Shown here piece by piece: positions 52,506-61,099 of a stretch of DNA of 64,000 bases (position 1 is the stretch's first letter; every line of letters starts with the position of its first letter). The stretch comes from Burkholderia stagnalis. GTDB taxonomy: Bacteria; Pseudomonadota; Gammaproteobacteria; Burkholderiales; Burkholderiaceae. The notes under the pieces were generated by a model. It was given only the letters and a program-made list of their open reading frames with translations, searched no databases and was not told where the DNA came from. The position numbers and the translations under genes are program-made. The DNA lies in NCBI RefSeq assembly GCF_902830275.1, contig NZ_CADESW010000020.1, positions 62,001-126,000 on the forward strand. The letters are read 5' to 3'.

Positions 52506-53504
52506 ATGGGGACTATGTCGATGCCATTCGATTCGATACTGCAATGCATCGGCAATACGCCGTTGGTTCGTCTGAACCGCATTACCGACGGAATTGCCGC
52601 GAATATTTATGCAAAGTGCGAATTCCTCAATCCCGGCGGCTCGGTCAAGGACCGCATCGGTCTGCACATGGTCGAGGCCGCCGAGCGGGAAGGGCGGATC
52701 AAGCCGGGCGACGTATTGATCGAGGCGAGCAGCGGAAATGCCGGGATCGGTATCGCGCTGGCGGGAGCGGTCAAGGGGTATCGCGTGATCATCACCATGC
52801 CGGTCAAGATGAGCGCGGAAAAGGAATCGATCCTGGCCGCGCTCGGCGCCGAAATCGTGCGCACCCCGTCGGTGGCATGGGACGACCCGGAAAGCCATAT
52901 CGAGGTCGCCCGCAAGCTGCAACGCGAGATTCCCAATGCGCACATCCTCGATCAATACCGGAATCGATTCAATCCCGACGCCCACTATCGGTTCACGGCC
53001 CAGGAGATGCTCGACGAGCTCGGCGGCCAAATAGACATGGTGGTGATGGGCGTCGGCACGGGCGGCACGATCACGGGCGTCGCGCGGCGCATCAAGGAGT
53101 CCTGTCCGAACGTGCAGATCGTCGGTGCGGATCCCGTCGGATCCATTCTGGCCGGCGGCACGCATATCGCCCCCTATCTCGTCGAAGGCATCGGCTACGA
53201 CTTCATTCCCGACGTCCTGGATCGAGGGCTGGTCGACCGCTGGATCAAGACTAACGATCAGGACGCGTTCGACATGACGCGGCGCCTGATTCGCGAAGAG
53301 GGGCTGATGTGCGGTGGTTCTTCGGGGTCCGCCGTCTGTGCCGCGCTGGAGGCCGCACGCACCCTCGGCGCCGGGAAAAATTGCGTCGTCGTGCTGCCCG
53401 ATGGGCTGCGCAACTATATGAGCAAGTTTCTTTCCGACAAATGGCTTGCGGATCATGAGATGCAGCCGGCCGTGCCATCCGCCGGGCAGCACGTCGCCGC
53501 GTGA
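52506..53504 (+). CDS. Cystathionine beta-synthase-like PLP enzyme (catalytic core only)
   Basis: 332 residues from ATG 52506; starts at 52515 or 52521 are equally possible and the last has the best ribosome site. Fold-II PLP synthase: PLP Lys48 in NPGGSVKDRI, phosphate loop GVGTGGTITG, and GSSGSAV near the end. Many blocks follow cystathionine beta-synthase more than cysteine synthase (GAEIVRTP, NAHILDQYRNRFNPDAHY, EGIGYDFIPDVLDR, NYMSKFLSDKW). The haem and CBS regulatory domains are absent. The substrate loop, TSGNT in classical enzymes, is SSGNA (75-79), hinting at a different nucleophile. First gene of the cluster; it probably builds a beta-substituted alanine. Confidence 0.85.
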   Translation: MGTMSMPFDSILQCIGNTPLVRLNRITDGIAANIYAKCEFLNPGGSVKDRIGLHMVEAAEREGRIKPGDVLIEASSGNAGIGIALAGAVKGYRVIITMPVKMSAEKESILAALGAEIVRTPSVAWDDPESHIEVARKLQREIPNAHILDQYRNRFNPDAHYRFTAQEMLDELGGQIDMVVMGVGTGGTITGVARRIKESCPNVQIVGADPVGSILAGGTHIAPYLVEGIGYDFIPDVLDRGLVDRWIKTNDQDAFDMTRRLIREEGLMCGGSSGSAVCAALEAARTLGAGKNCVVVLPDGLRNYMSKFLSDKWLADHEMQPAVPSAGQHVAA

Positions 53505-53589
53505 TTTCCAGTTCCTCCTTTCTCATCCGGCAGGCGTCGCGAGGGCGTTCGGGCCAGCGCGCCTGCCATATCTTCCAAACGGATCAAGC

Positions 53590-54606
53590 ATGCACAAGTT
53601 AGTTCGCGATTTCATTTATGCACCGGGCGTGAGCAATGTGTCGGTCGAGCAAGGCAATCTGATCGACGGCATGGACCGGCTGCTCGAGCAGGCCTTCGGC
53701 AACGGCGACCCGGCGGCGCGCCTCGAGGTGCAGCGCACCCTCTACGCGATCAATCTGGCGCATCTGGCCACGCCCTGGCAGGGTTCGCCGGTCAACGTGC
53801 ACCATCCCCTCATCGCGACGCTCAAGTACCGGATCGAGCAGCGCTGGGAGGCGGCGGAACGCGCGACGTACCAGTCGACGCTTGCCGATCTTCCGTCGGT
53901 CGACGATTTTCCGGAGTGGGTCAGCCGCCTCGTCGCGTCGCATCACTCCAACGAACTGCATCCGATCTTCCAGTATCTGCGCGACGACGCTTCCCTCGCA
54001 GAGATGACGGAATTCTTCAGGCAGGAAACGCCGCTCGAAATGCTGTTCGGCGACATCCTCGCCTTCATGCTGCCCGGCGTGTACGGCTCGATCAAGATGG
54101 AGTGCGTGCAGAACTACTGGGACGAAGTGGGCCACGCGGAGGACGCGCGCGTGCATCGCAACATGCGCGCCGATCTCATGAAGGCCCTGGGCATGCGCGC
54201 GGACAACTATGTGGTCGACAGCGACCCCCTGGTGCTCGAGGAGCTCGAACTGGTCAACATGTACCTGAGCCTGGCGATGAACCGGCCGGCGCTCACGCAG
54301 CTGATCGGCATCATGCTGGCGACGGAGCTCATGATTCCGGGCCGCTTCGAGTATCAGATCGCGGGATGGAAGCGGCTCGGCATGTCCGACACGCAACTCG
54401 CCTATCACCTCGAACACGTCACGGTGGACGCCGAGCACGCATATGCATGGCTCCATCACGTCGTGATGCCGATCCTGCGCGAGGATGCGTCGGTGATGGC
54501 GGACATGGTGCTCGGCGTGAATCGTCGCCTCGACGCGGCCGCACGCGTGAGCGACCGTCTCTACGCGCACATCCGGACCGTGGCCGCCGACGCCCAGCCC
54601 GCCTGA
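53590..54606 (+). CDS. Heme-oxygenase-fold diiron-type protein (iron-containing redox enzyme family)
   Basis: 338 residues, all helical, of the TenA/heme-oxygenase-like superfamily now known to include non-haem diiron oxidases and oxygenases (HDOs). Likely metal residues in order: Glu in RQETPLEM (about 146), Glu/His in YWDEVGHAED (179-182), Glu in LATELMIPG (246) and Asp/His in TVDAEHAYAWLHH (280-283). HDOs of small-molecule pathways carry out N-oxygenation, C-C cleavage or desaturation of amino acids and fatty acids. Here it lies 85 bases after the PLP synthase. The chemistry is inferred from the family only. ATG 53590 has a weak ribosome site. Confidence 0.8.
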   Translation: MHKLVRDFIYAPGVSNVSVEQGNLIDGMDRLLEQAFGNGDPAARLEVQRTLYAINLAHLATPWQGSPVNVHHPLIATLKYRIEQRWEAAERATYQSTLADLPSVDDFPEWVSRLVASHHSNELHPIFQYLRDDASLAEMTEFFRQETPLEMLFGDILAFMLPGVYGSIKMECVQNYWDEVGHAEDARVHRNMRADLMKALGMRADNYVVDSDPLVLEELELVNMYLSLAMNRPALTQLIGIMLATELMIPGRFEYQIAGWKRLGMSDTQLAYHLEHVTVDAEHAYAWLHHVVMPILREDASVMADMVLGVNRRLDAAARVSDRLYAHIRTVAADAQPA

Positions 54607-54689
54607 TCTTCCCAGCCGGCCGGATCGGCGCTCCACGCGCATCGCGAGCGCCGGGCCCGGCCGCGATCCACCAGAGGGGGTTTGCAACC

Positions 54690-54908
54690 ATGCCTTATAT
54701 CAACGTGAGATTGGCCGACGAAAACATGTCCGCCGAAAAGAAGGCCGAGGTGATTCGTCGGATTACCGACGTGATGGTGGATGTGCTCGGCAAGGATCCG
54801 CACAGCACGTTCGTCCTGATCGACGAAGTCCACCCGGACAACTGGGGCTTCGTGGGCGAAACCGTTACGGCTCGACGCAAGCGTCGCGAGGCCGCTCATG
54901 GCGAATGA
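54690..54908 (+). CDS. 4-Oxalocrotonate tautomerase-family protein
   Basis: 72 residues, slightly longer than the usual 62. The start MPYINVRL exposes the catalytic Pro1 after Met removal, and the helix AEKKAEVIRRITDVMVDVLG and the strand STFVLIDEV follow the 4-OT pattern. The family performs keto-enol tautomerisation, isomerisation or hydration. GAGGGGG precedes ATG 54690. The last 11 bases overlap the desaturase start, so the two proteins are translationally coupled and probably act on linked intermediates. Confidence 0.87.
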   Translation: MPYINVRLADENMSAEKKAEVIRRITDVMVDVLGKDPHSTFVLIDEVHPDNWGFVGETVTARRKRREAAHGE

Positions 54909-55974
54909 AGTGGCGGGCGATGCCGTGCCGCTCCGGGAAAGCACACTGACGCCGCAGACGGTGCGCGCATTTCTGTCGGACGCGAACTGGAACCGGGTCA
55001 CGCGTCTCGGGCAACCCCGGCCTTGGCGCAGCGTGGGCATGTATCTGCAGGTCTATGCCGCGATTCTGGGTGCGATGCTGCTCGAACACTGGGTCGATCA
55101 TGTCGCGTTCACCGTGCTGGCGATCGTTTTCATTGCCGGGCGCCAGCACTCGCTCTACATCCTCAATCACGACGCGAGCCATTACGGGTTGTTCCGGTCG
55201 CCGAGGACGAACAAGGCCGTCGCGACGCTGCTCTCGAATCTCGTGATGTTTCATCATCCCGAGGCCTGGTCGTTCGTGCAGTGGCGGCGCGTGCATGTGT
55301 TTCACCATATCCATCTCTTTACCGACGACGATCCGAACTATGTGGGCCGTCGCATGCGCGGCGATCTGGAGCGCAGGTATACGCGCTGGATGTTGTGTCG
55401 TGCGTGCGTGAAAAGCGGCCTCACCTCCATCGTTCAACTGTTCGTGGGCAAGCAGGACTACGTGCCGTCAAAAGGGCGAGAGACCCGCAAGGGCCATCTC
55501 AATCATCTCCGTGCCCTGTTCTGCCGTTTTCACGGCGATGCCGAAACCGAGACCGAGCGACGCATCAAGCTGGTGTTCTTCGCGGTGGCGCTGGCATCGA
55601 TTGCCTACTTCAATGCCTGGCGGCCCTTTCTCCTGTTGTGGCTGCTGCCGATGTACACGGTCTATCCGATGATCCTGACGCTGATGGATCTGACCGAGCA
55701 TCGGTGGACCGAGAAGACCGATGACCTCAACGCCAATACGCGTTCGGTGATGCCGAGTGTCGCGCTCAGGCTGTGGATCAGTATGCTGCCGCGCGGGATG
55801 CACCGCGAACACCACCTCTACCCGCGCGTGGTGGCGGCGGATCTGCCCGAACTCGGCAGGATCCTGGGCAGCGCCCGTTTCTACCAACCGCCGACCAGTT
55901 TTCTCGGCATGCTCGGCGAGCTGGACGAGCAAGGCAAAGGGACGAAGCTCGCGGCCGGAGCGCGGCAGGCATGA
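54898..55974 (+). CDS. Membrane fatty-acid-desaturase-family enzyme
   Basis: 358 residues with about four to five membrane helices and three His boxes for a diiron site: HDASH (91-95), HVFHH (133-137) and HREHHLYP (about 270-280). The family introduces double bonds or hydroxyls into lipids but also into amino-acid-like compounds; RtxC, the dihydrorhizobitoxine desaturase, is a known member. Given the amino-acid enzymes on both sides, a non-lipid substrate is plausible. It overlaps the tautomerase by 11 bp and the flavoenzyme by 4 bp (ATGA). Confidence 0.88.
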   Translation: MANEVAGDAVPLRESTLTPQTVRAFLSDANWNRVTRLGQPRPWRSVGMYLQVYAAILGAMLLEHWVDHVAFTVLAIVFIAGRQHSLYILNHDASHYGLFRSPRTNKAVATLLSNLVMFHHPEAWSFVQWRRVHVFHHIHLFTDDDPNYVGRRMRGDLERRYTRWMLCRACVKSGLTSIVQLFVGKQDYVPSKGRETRKGHLNHLRALFCRFHGDAETETERRIKLVFFAVALASIAYFNAWRPFLLLWLLPMYTVYPMILTLMDLTEHRWTEKTDDLNANTRSVMPSVALRLWISMLPRGMHREHHLYPRVVAADLPELGRILGSARFYQPPTSFLGMLGELDEQGKGTKLAAGARQA

Positions 55975-57089
55975 TGCGCTTCGAATACGGCGTGGTGGGG
56001 GCCGGCGTGGTCGGCTCGGCGATTGCCTACCATCTGGCCCGGCGCGGGCGCCGCGTGATGCTGGCCGAGCGTGGCCTGGCGGGCAGTCTCGGCGCGACTT
56101 CGTACCGCGGCGGCATCCTCCGGGGTTTCGATACGGACTTGTTCACCGCGCAATTGTGCACCGACGGGCTCGACCACTTCCTGAACTGGGAGGCCCTCGG
56201 CTATCCGGGGAGCCGGCCGAGCGATCACGTCGGATTGCTCTACTTGCTCGATCCAGCCAAGCAGTCTTCGGCGCAGCATGTGATCGAGAACCTCGGCGTG
56301 GCGTCGGGCATCCGGTTCCTGTCGAAGCGCGAGCTGCGCCGGTACGCGCCGTTCGTACCCGATGCGCATGCGGGCCTCGCGGTGCTCGATACGAAGGGCG
56401 GCCTGGCGGACCCGACCGGAACGACGCTGGCACTATGCGAGGGCCTGCGCCGGTTCGGCGCTACCGTGCTCGAGCGCGCTGCGCTCTCTGCCATATCGGC
56501 GGCCCCGGGGGGCGGATGGCGTCTAGGGTTCGGCGCAGGAAGCGTTCTGGTCGAGCGCCTGGTGCTCGCGACCGGCGCGTCCACCAGGACGTGGCTGCCG
56601 TCGCTGCCGATCGTGTCGCGGGCCGTGTCGCTCGTGTGCGTCGAATCGCCGGACCCGATTGCCTTGCCGATGTACGACGAGATATCGGGTGCGTATCTGC
56701 GTCCGGCCGGCCCCGGGATGATCCATTGCGGACGCGCCGCGCTCGAGCAGGTGATCGACGGCACATCGGCCGATGTGCCGAGTTCCGTCTATGAGCAGAT
56801 TCATGCCCGTGCGCGCGTCACGATCGGCGACGGGGGCGCGTCGCGCATCGTCCACGGCATGACCGGATGCGACGCCTACACGCCGACGGGCTTGCCCTAT
56901 CTCGATTTCGTTGACACCGATCGCACCTTCTACGTGGCAACGGGTTTCTCCGGGCGCGGCTTCAAGTACGCTCTGTGGGCGGGCGATGCCGTGGCGGTCG
57001 ACCTGTGCGGCGAGCGCACGGGCGTGTCGGGCCGCTCGATCGATCTGTCCGCGTATCGGCTGCCGGATGATGTCCTGCTCGACCGGTAA
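55971..57089 (+). CDS. DAO-family FAD oxidoreductase
   Basis: 372 residues. The N-terminal FAD motif is FEYGVVGAGVVGSAIAYHLARRG, followed by SLGATSYRGGILRGFD and GLADPTGTTLALCEGLRR. The C-terminal FAD contact is FYVATGFSGRGFKYALWAGD. This is the glycine oxidase/sarcosine oxidase/D-amino-acid oxidase layout, oxidising a C-N bond with oxygen. ATG 55971 overlaps the desaturase stop codon. A candidate for oxidising the amino group of the cluster's amino-acid or amine intermediate. Confidence 0.88.
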   Translation: MMRFEYGVVGAGVVGSAIAYHLARRGRRVMLAERGLAGSLGATSYRGGILRGFDTDLFTAQLCTDGLDHFLNWEALGYPGSRPSDHVGLLYLLDPAKQSSAQHVIENLGVASGIRFLSKRELRRYAPFVPDAHAGLAVLDTKGGLADPTGTTLALCEGLRRFGATVLERAALSAISAAPGGGWRLGFGAGSVLVERLVLATGASTRTWLPSLPIVSRAVSLVCVESPDPIALPMYDEISGAYLRPAGPGMIHCGRAALEQVIDGTSADVPSSVYEQIHARARVTIGDGGASRIVHGMTGCDAYTPTGLPYLDFVDTDRTFYVATGFSGRGFKYALWAGDAVAVDLCGERTGVSGRSIDLSAYRLPDDVLLDR

Positions 57090-57149
57090 TCATGTCAACC
57101 TCCTGTCCCGAACGTCTCGCGGGATTTCGCTTAATGAGAGAGCCTTCAA

Positions 57150-58049
57150 ATGACCGGTTTCAAGGAGCCTGAAATCAATGTGGTGACCTGCACCTCCGGT
57201 GCACGCACCTTTCTCACCAACGCGTTCCTCGTCGAACTGCCGAACGGTGTCGTGGCCATCGACGCCATGATGACCGTATCGGATGCGCGCCAGGTGCGTG
57301 ACCGGCTCGATGCGCTGCGCAAACCCTTGCTCGCGGTGCTGATCACGCACGGGCATCCCGATCACTACAACGGTGTCGGCGAGCTGATCCGTGGTCTCGA
57401 CGACGTGCCGATCATCGCCACGCAGGGCGTCGACGAGGCGATGCGCCGTACCGACGATGCCAAGGCCGTCAAGTGGCAGCCGGTGTTCGGCGACGATTGG
57501 CCGGCACGACGCACGTTCCCGAATCGCCTCGTGCACGACGGCGACGTGCTGCATTTCGATGGCGTGCCGTTCGAGGCCAGGGAGTTCGGCCCGGGCGAAT
57601 CGAACTGGGATCTCGTCTGGATCGTGGGACGCCACCCGCGTGTCGCCTTCGTCGGCGACATGGTTTTCAACGACGTCCATTCCTTCATGAACGACGGCCA
57701 TACGGCGGACTGGCTGCGCAGCCTCGACGCGCTCGAACGCCTGTCCGGCGACATCGCACTGTTCTACACGGGGCACGGGCAGGCGGGCAGGCCGCTCGAC
57801 ATGATTGCCGCGCAGCGTGCCTATATCGAGTGCTATCGCGCGGCGGTGGCCCGGCTCGCCAACGGCAATCGCAGCCTGGACGATGCAGGGAAGGCCGAGC
57901 TGGAGGCCATCATGAAGCGCTTCCTGCCCACGTCCGACCTCGACGTCTTCATCAAGGCCGGGGCTGATGCCGTCGCAGCCGAACTGGCGTTGCAGGTATC
58001 GGGCCAGGCCATTTCCGCCGGCCAGCAGGCTCACTTCGAAGCGAGATGA
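57150..58049 (+). CDS. Metallo-beta-lactamase-fold hydrolase
   Basis: 299 residues. Signature LITHGHPDHYNG (His67, His69, Asp71, His72), a further metal Asp in VAFVGDMVFND and a His in FYTGHGQAG, so both zinc or iron sites can form. Long C-terminal helices (AYIECYRAAVARLANGNRSL) resemble QsrR/Vmh-type MBL proteins. It could hydrolyse a thioester, lactone or ester intermediate; because the locus has a LuxR receptor, acyl-homoserine-lactone hydrolysis was considered but cannot be shown. It is 60 bases after the flavoenzyme and 7 bases before the next gene. Confidence 0.87.
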   Translation: MTGFKEPEINVVTCTSGARTFLTNAFLVELPNGVVAIDAMMTVSDARQVRDRLDALRKPLLAVLITHGHPDHYNGVGELIRGLDDVPIIATQGVDEAMRRTDDAKAVKWQPVFGDDWPARRTFPNRLVHDGDVLHFDGVPFEAREFGPGESNWDLVWIVGRHPRVAFVGDMVFNDVHSFMNDGHTADWLRSLDALERLSGDIALFYTGHGQAGRPLDMIAAQRAYIECYRAAVARLANGNRSLDDAGKAELEAIMKRFLPTSDLDVFIKAGADAVAAELALQVSGQAISAGQQAHFEAR

Positions 58050-58056
58050 GGCAACC

Positions 58057-59055
58057 ATGACAGATAACGCTTACCATTTGGCTCAACTGAGTATTTCGCA
58101 CGCGCGCGCGCCGCTGGACACGCCGCTGATGCAGGGCTTCGTCACGCAATTGAAGGACATCAACGCACTGGCCGAGCGCTCGCCGGGCTTCGTCTGGCGG
58201 TTGCAGACATCCGAGGGCGATGCCACCGGAATTCGCGGGTTCGACGATCCGTTGATGCTGTTGAATATGTCGTTGTGGGAATCGGTCGACAGCCTGCGGC
58301 GTTTCGTTTACCAAAGCGGTCACGGCGTGCCGTTCAGGAACGCCGCCGAATGGTTTCATCGTCTTGACGGGCCCACGACGGCATTGTGGTGGGTTCCCAA
58401 GGGCTACATTCCGACGCTCGCGGACGGGCTGGCCCGCCTGCGGCATATTCAGCGTCATGGGCCGACGCCGGTGGCGTTCGGCTTCAGGGATCGTTTCGTT
58501 CCAGAGATCCTGCCGCTCGATGCCGACTACGATGCCGCCGTGCCGGATCAGTCCTCCGGGGCGGAGCGTTCGCCCCTGGTCGCGCGATGCGAGGGCGAGG
58601 TGGTCGGCTTCCATCGCGACCTCGAGCGCTGGCTGCGCGGGGACGTCGACGATGCCGCCGCGGCGGTGGCGCGGTTTCGATCGTCATTCGCCGCCGACAG
58701 CGTGCTCATTGCCCCGAGCGGCCGGGTCGAGACCGCAGCGAGCCTGAGCGAACGCTTGTCGCGGGCGCGCGGCGCGTTTCCCGACATTCGCGTCTGGACT
58801 GACCAATTCGCGACCGTGTGGGAAACCGAGGATGTGGCTCTGGTCAAGTATCGCGAGTGGCGCAGCTTTCTCGGCGAGACCACCGGGCGGATGTCGAGCG
58901 TGTTGTTTCGCAACGAACCCGCCGCGCCTGGCGGCGTCACATGGGATCACATGCACGAGACCTGGCTGGAGGGGCATGGGCCGTCCGAGCAGCCCATCGG
59001 TCCCAGTCGCGTGACGGCGGAGCTGTCGCGCTTGCAGGAGAAAGACCTTGCCTGA
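58057..59055 (+). CDS. DUF3291 domain fused to a SnoaL/NTF2-like domain
   Basis: 332 residues in two parts. Residues 1-150 read YHLAQLSISHARAPLDTPLM, FVWRLQTSEGDATGIRGFDD, LLNMSLWESVDSLRRFVYQS and LDGPTTALWWVPKGYIPTLA, which is the DUF3291 (dimeric alpha/beta barrel, monooxygenase-like) domain. Residues 195-320 (FHRDLERWLRGDVDDAAAAV…LVKYREWRSF…WDHMHETWLEG) look like a SnoaL/DUF4440 cone fold. Both folds hold small ligands in cavities, and SnoaL members catalyse cyclisations and hydrations in metabolite pathways. GAGG precedes ATG 58057. The stop overlaps the decarboxylase start by 8 bases. I do not know of a characterised fusion of this kind. Confidence 0.75.
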   Translation: MTDNAYHLAQLSISHARAPLDTPLMQGFVTQLKDINALAERSPGFVWRLQTSEGDATGIRGFDDPLMLLNMSLWESVDSLRRFVYQSGHGVPFRNAAEWFHRLDGPTTALWWVPKGYIPTLADGLARLRHIQRHGPTPVAFGFRDRFVPEILPLDADYDAAVPDQSSGAERSPLVARCEGEVVGFHRDLERWLRGDVDDAAAAVARFRSSFAADSVLIAPSGRVETAASLSERLSRARGAFPDIRVWTDQFATVWETEDVALVKYREWRSFLGETTGRMSSVLFRNEPAAPGGVTWDHMHETWLEGHGPSEQPIGPSRVTAELSRLQEKDLA

Positions 59056-60589
59056 TGCGCGCGAGGTGCAGCCCGTTGACGGAGTGCAATCTCCTGGTCT
59101 GCGTCGCGCTGCTGCGCGTATCGAGCCCGACGCATTCCGCGAACTGGGCCACACCCTCGTCGATCGTCTGGCCGACTTCATGGCGGGCTTGCCCGACCGG
59201 TCCGTCAAGCCGAAGCAGACGGCGCACGATATCCGGCAGTGGCTTTCCGGCGCAGCGTTTCCGGAGCAGGCCAGTCCGGCGGCGCAGGTGCTTTCGCAGG
59301 CGTGCGACATGTTGAGCGAGCATGCCGTATCGACGTCCCATCCGCGCTTCTGGGCCTATGTCATGGGTGCCGCGAGCCCGATGGGCGCGCTGGCCGATTT
59401 CTTGGCGTCGGCCGTCAGCGCACCGATGACGAGCTTCGGCACCTCGGGGCTCACCGTTGCGATGGAGGCGCAGACTATCGAGTGGATGGCGCGTCTGATC
59501 GGGTATCCGGCCGATTGCGGCGGGCTGTTCGTCAGCGGCGGATCAGTCGGTAACCTGGTTGCCCTGCGTCTGGCATTGCAGTCGGCGTTGGGGCCGAAGG
59601 CGCGTGCGGACGGGCTGAGCGGCGAGCATTCGGCATCGATTTGCCTCTACGCCACGGCGGATGCACACAGCAGCATCGACGCGGCCGCGCAGATGTGCGG
59701 GCTCGGCACGTCGCATATTCGTCGAATCGATGTCGACGAGCATGGCCGCATGAAGCCCGATCATCTGCAGCAAAGCATCGGCGCCGACCGGGCCGCCGGC
59801 AAGCGGCCCGTCATGGTTGTGGCCACGGCGGGAACGACGTCGCTCGGGGCGGTCGATCCGCTGATCGATATCGCGCGCATCTGTCGCGACGAAAACGTGT
59901 GGTTCCACGTCGATGGCGCTTATGGCGGATTGGCCGCCGTCTCGCCCGAGGCCCCCGACGATATTCATGGTTTGCGCGAGGCCGACTCGGTCACGATCGA
60001 TCCGCACAAGTGGATGTACATGCCGGCCGATGTCGGTTGCGTGCTGACGCGCGATCCCGGATTGCTATACGACACTTTTCGCGAGGGCGCGCCGTATTAC
60101 GCCGAAAACGACGAGCAGCGCTTGCTGGGCGGCCCGGAACGGCTGCAGTTCCGGGATCTCGGCCCGCAGACGACGCGTGCGTTTCGAGCGCTGAAGGTCC
60201 GTCTCGGCCTGCAACTGGTCGGGCGCAGCGGCTATCGGCAGATGATTACCGACGACATCCTGCTTGCTCGCGCCCTTTACGAGCGGGTCGACGGGCACGC
60301 GGAGCTCGACGCGCTGACGCTGCATCTGAGCATCGCGACCTTCCGTTTTCGGCCAGCCGGGATGGCGTCCGGTACGAAGGACGCTGAAGCGCGACTCGAG
60401 AAACTGAATCGGCATATCCTGCACGAGCTGCATGCGGACGGCATCGCCTATCCGTCTCATACGACGATCGCCGGAAAGTTCGCGTTGCGCGTTTGTATCG
60501 TCAACTTCAACACGACGCTGGCCGATATCGAGGAACTCGTCCGTCATGTCGTTCGAATCGGACGGGCCGCGGTGTTGTCGGGAGCATGA
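59048..60589 (+). CDS. PLP-dependent amino-acid decarboxylase (group II)
   Basis: 513 residues of the aromatic-L-amino-acid/2,4-diaminobutyrate/cysteine-sulfinate decarboxylase family. Blocks in order: HPRFWAYVMGAASPMGALAD, GGLFVSGGSVGNLVALRLAL, VVATAGTTSLGAVDPL, WFHVDGAYGGLAAVSPEA and the PLP lysine in TIDPHKWMYMPADVG. The start is an unusual TTG (59048) fixed by AGGAGA six bases upstream and by overlap with the previous stop; the first ATG in frame is too far inside. It removes CO2 from an amino acid, presumably the product of the upstream PLP synthase or its oxidised form. Last gene of the cluster's operon. Confidence 0.88.
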   Translation: MPDAREVQPVDGVQSPGLRRAAARIEPDAFRELGHTLVDRLADFMAGLPDRSVKPKQTAHDIRQWLSGAAFPEQASPAAQVLSQACDMLSEHAVSTSHPRFWAYVMGAASPMGALADFLASAVSAPMTSFGTSGLTVAMEAQTIEWMARLIGYPADCGGLFVSGGSVGNLVALRLALQSALGPKARADGLSGEHSASICLYATADAHSSIDAAAQMCGLGTSHIRRIDVDEHGRMKPDHLQQSIGADRAAGKRPVMVVATAGTTSLGAVDPLIDIARICRDENVWFHVDGAYGGLAAVSPEAPDDIHGLREADSVTIDPHKWMYMPADVGCVLTRDPGLLYDTFREGAPYYAENDEQRLLGGPERLQFRDLGPQTTRAFRALKVRLGLQLVGRSGYRQMITDDILLARALYERVDGHAELDALTLHLSIATFRFRPAGMASGTKDAEARLEKLNRHILHELHADGIAYPSHTTIAGKFALRVCIVNFNTTLADIEELVRHVVRIGRAAVLSGA

Positions 60590-60710
60590 CGCAGATACCG
60601 ACCTTGCCCCTTTTTCACGAATCCCATAACCGAGGTAATCGGGCCGCTTGCCCCTGCCGAGCGGCGCCGCCGGTTCCGTGCGCCATGAGCATTTCCGCGC
60701 TTTTTCTGAA

Positions 60711-60797
60711 ATAATGCGCATTAATAATTTTAAAAACGATTTTTGTATTTTCGAAATTACAATATATTAGTAATTTTTATTGCTATAACGTCGTGAT
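60711..60797. promoter_or_regulatory. AT-rich dyad-containing region upstream of the LuxR gene
   Basis: About 85 bases of strikingly high AT in a GC-rich genome. It holds a perfect palindrome TAATGCGCATTA (60712-60723) and an inverted repeat AAATTAC-N9-GTAATTT (60754-60776). It lies between the decarboxylase and luxR-type genes and is a likely promoter/operator. A 74-codon frame at 60848-61072 between it and the LuxR gene is not convincingly coding. Confidence 0.55.
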
Positions 60798-61099
60798 GAT
60801 CGTATAGTTGGCGTCCATAAGGACGTCGAGAGATCGGGAAGCGGCCCATGCCGGAGAAGCGCCGGCAACTGAGAGATGGGCTTATCCGCCATGTGGGCAA
60901 ATGGCAGATATCGCTGAACGAAATAGAAGGGCCGGATAGCGAACTGGATGTCAGGTCGTGTGTGCTCGCGCACCCCCACGAAGCGCGAAGGCACGCCCGC
61001 CGGGCCTGTGTCAGTACACTGGAACTAGATTCCGGCTATCAACCGACGTTGGTATTTGGTAAAAATCGATAACAATTGTTGGAGTGGTGCGAGGTGATC

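Noticed and set aside
57150..58049. MBL protein as an acyl-homoserine-lactone lactonase
   Set aside because: The HxHxDH motif is shared by the whole superfamily; length and flanking segments do not point specifically to lactonases.
60848..61072. 74-codon frame between the decarboxylase and LuxR genes
   Set aside because: There is a tolerable ribosome site, but codon bias is weak, the translation has no recognisable features and it lies in the presumed promoter/leader region.
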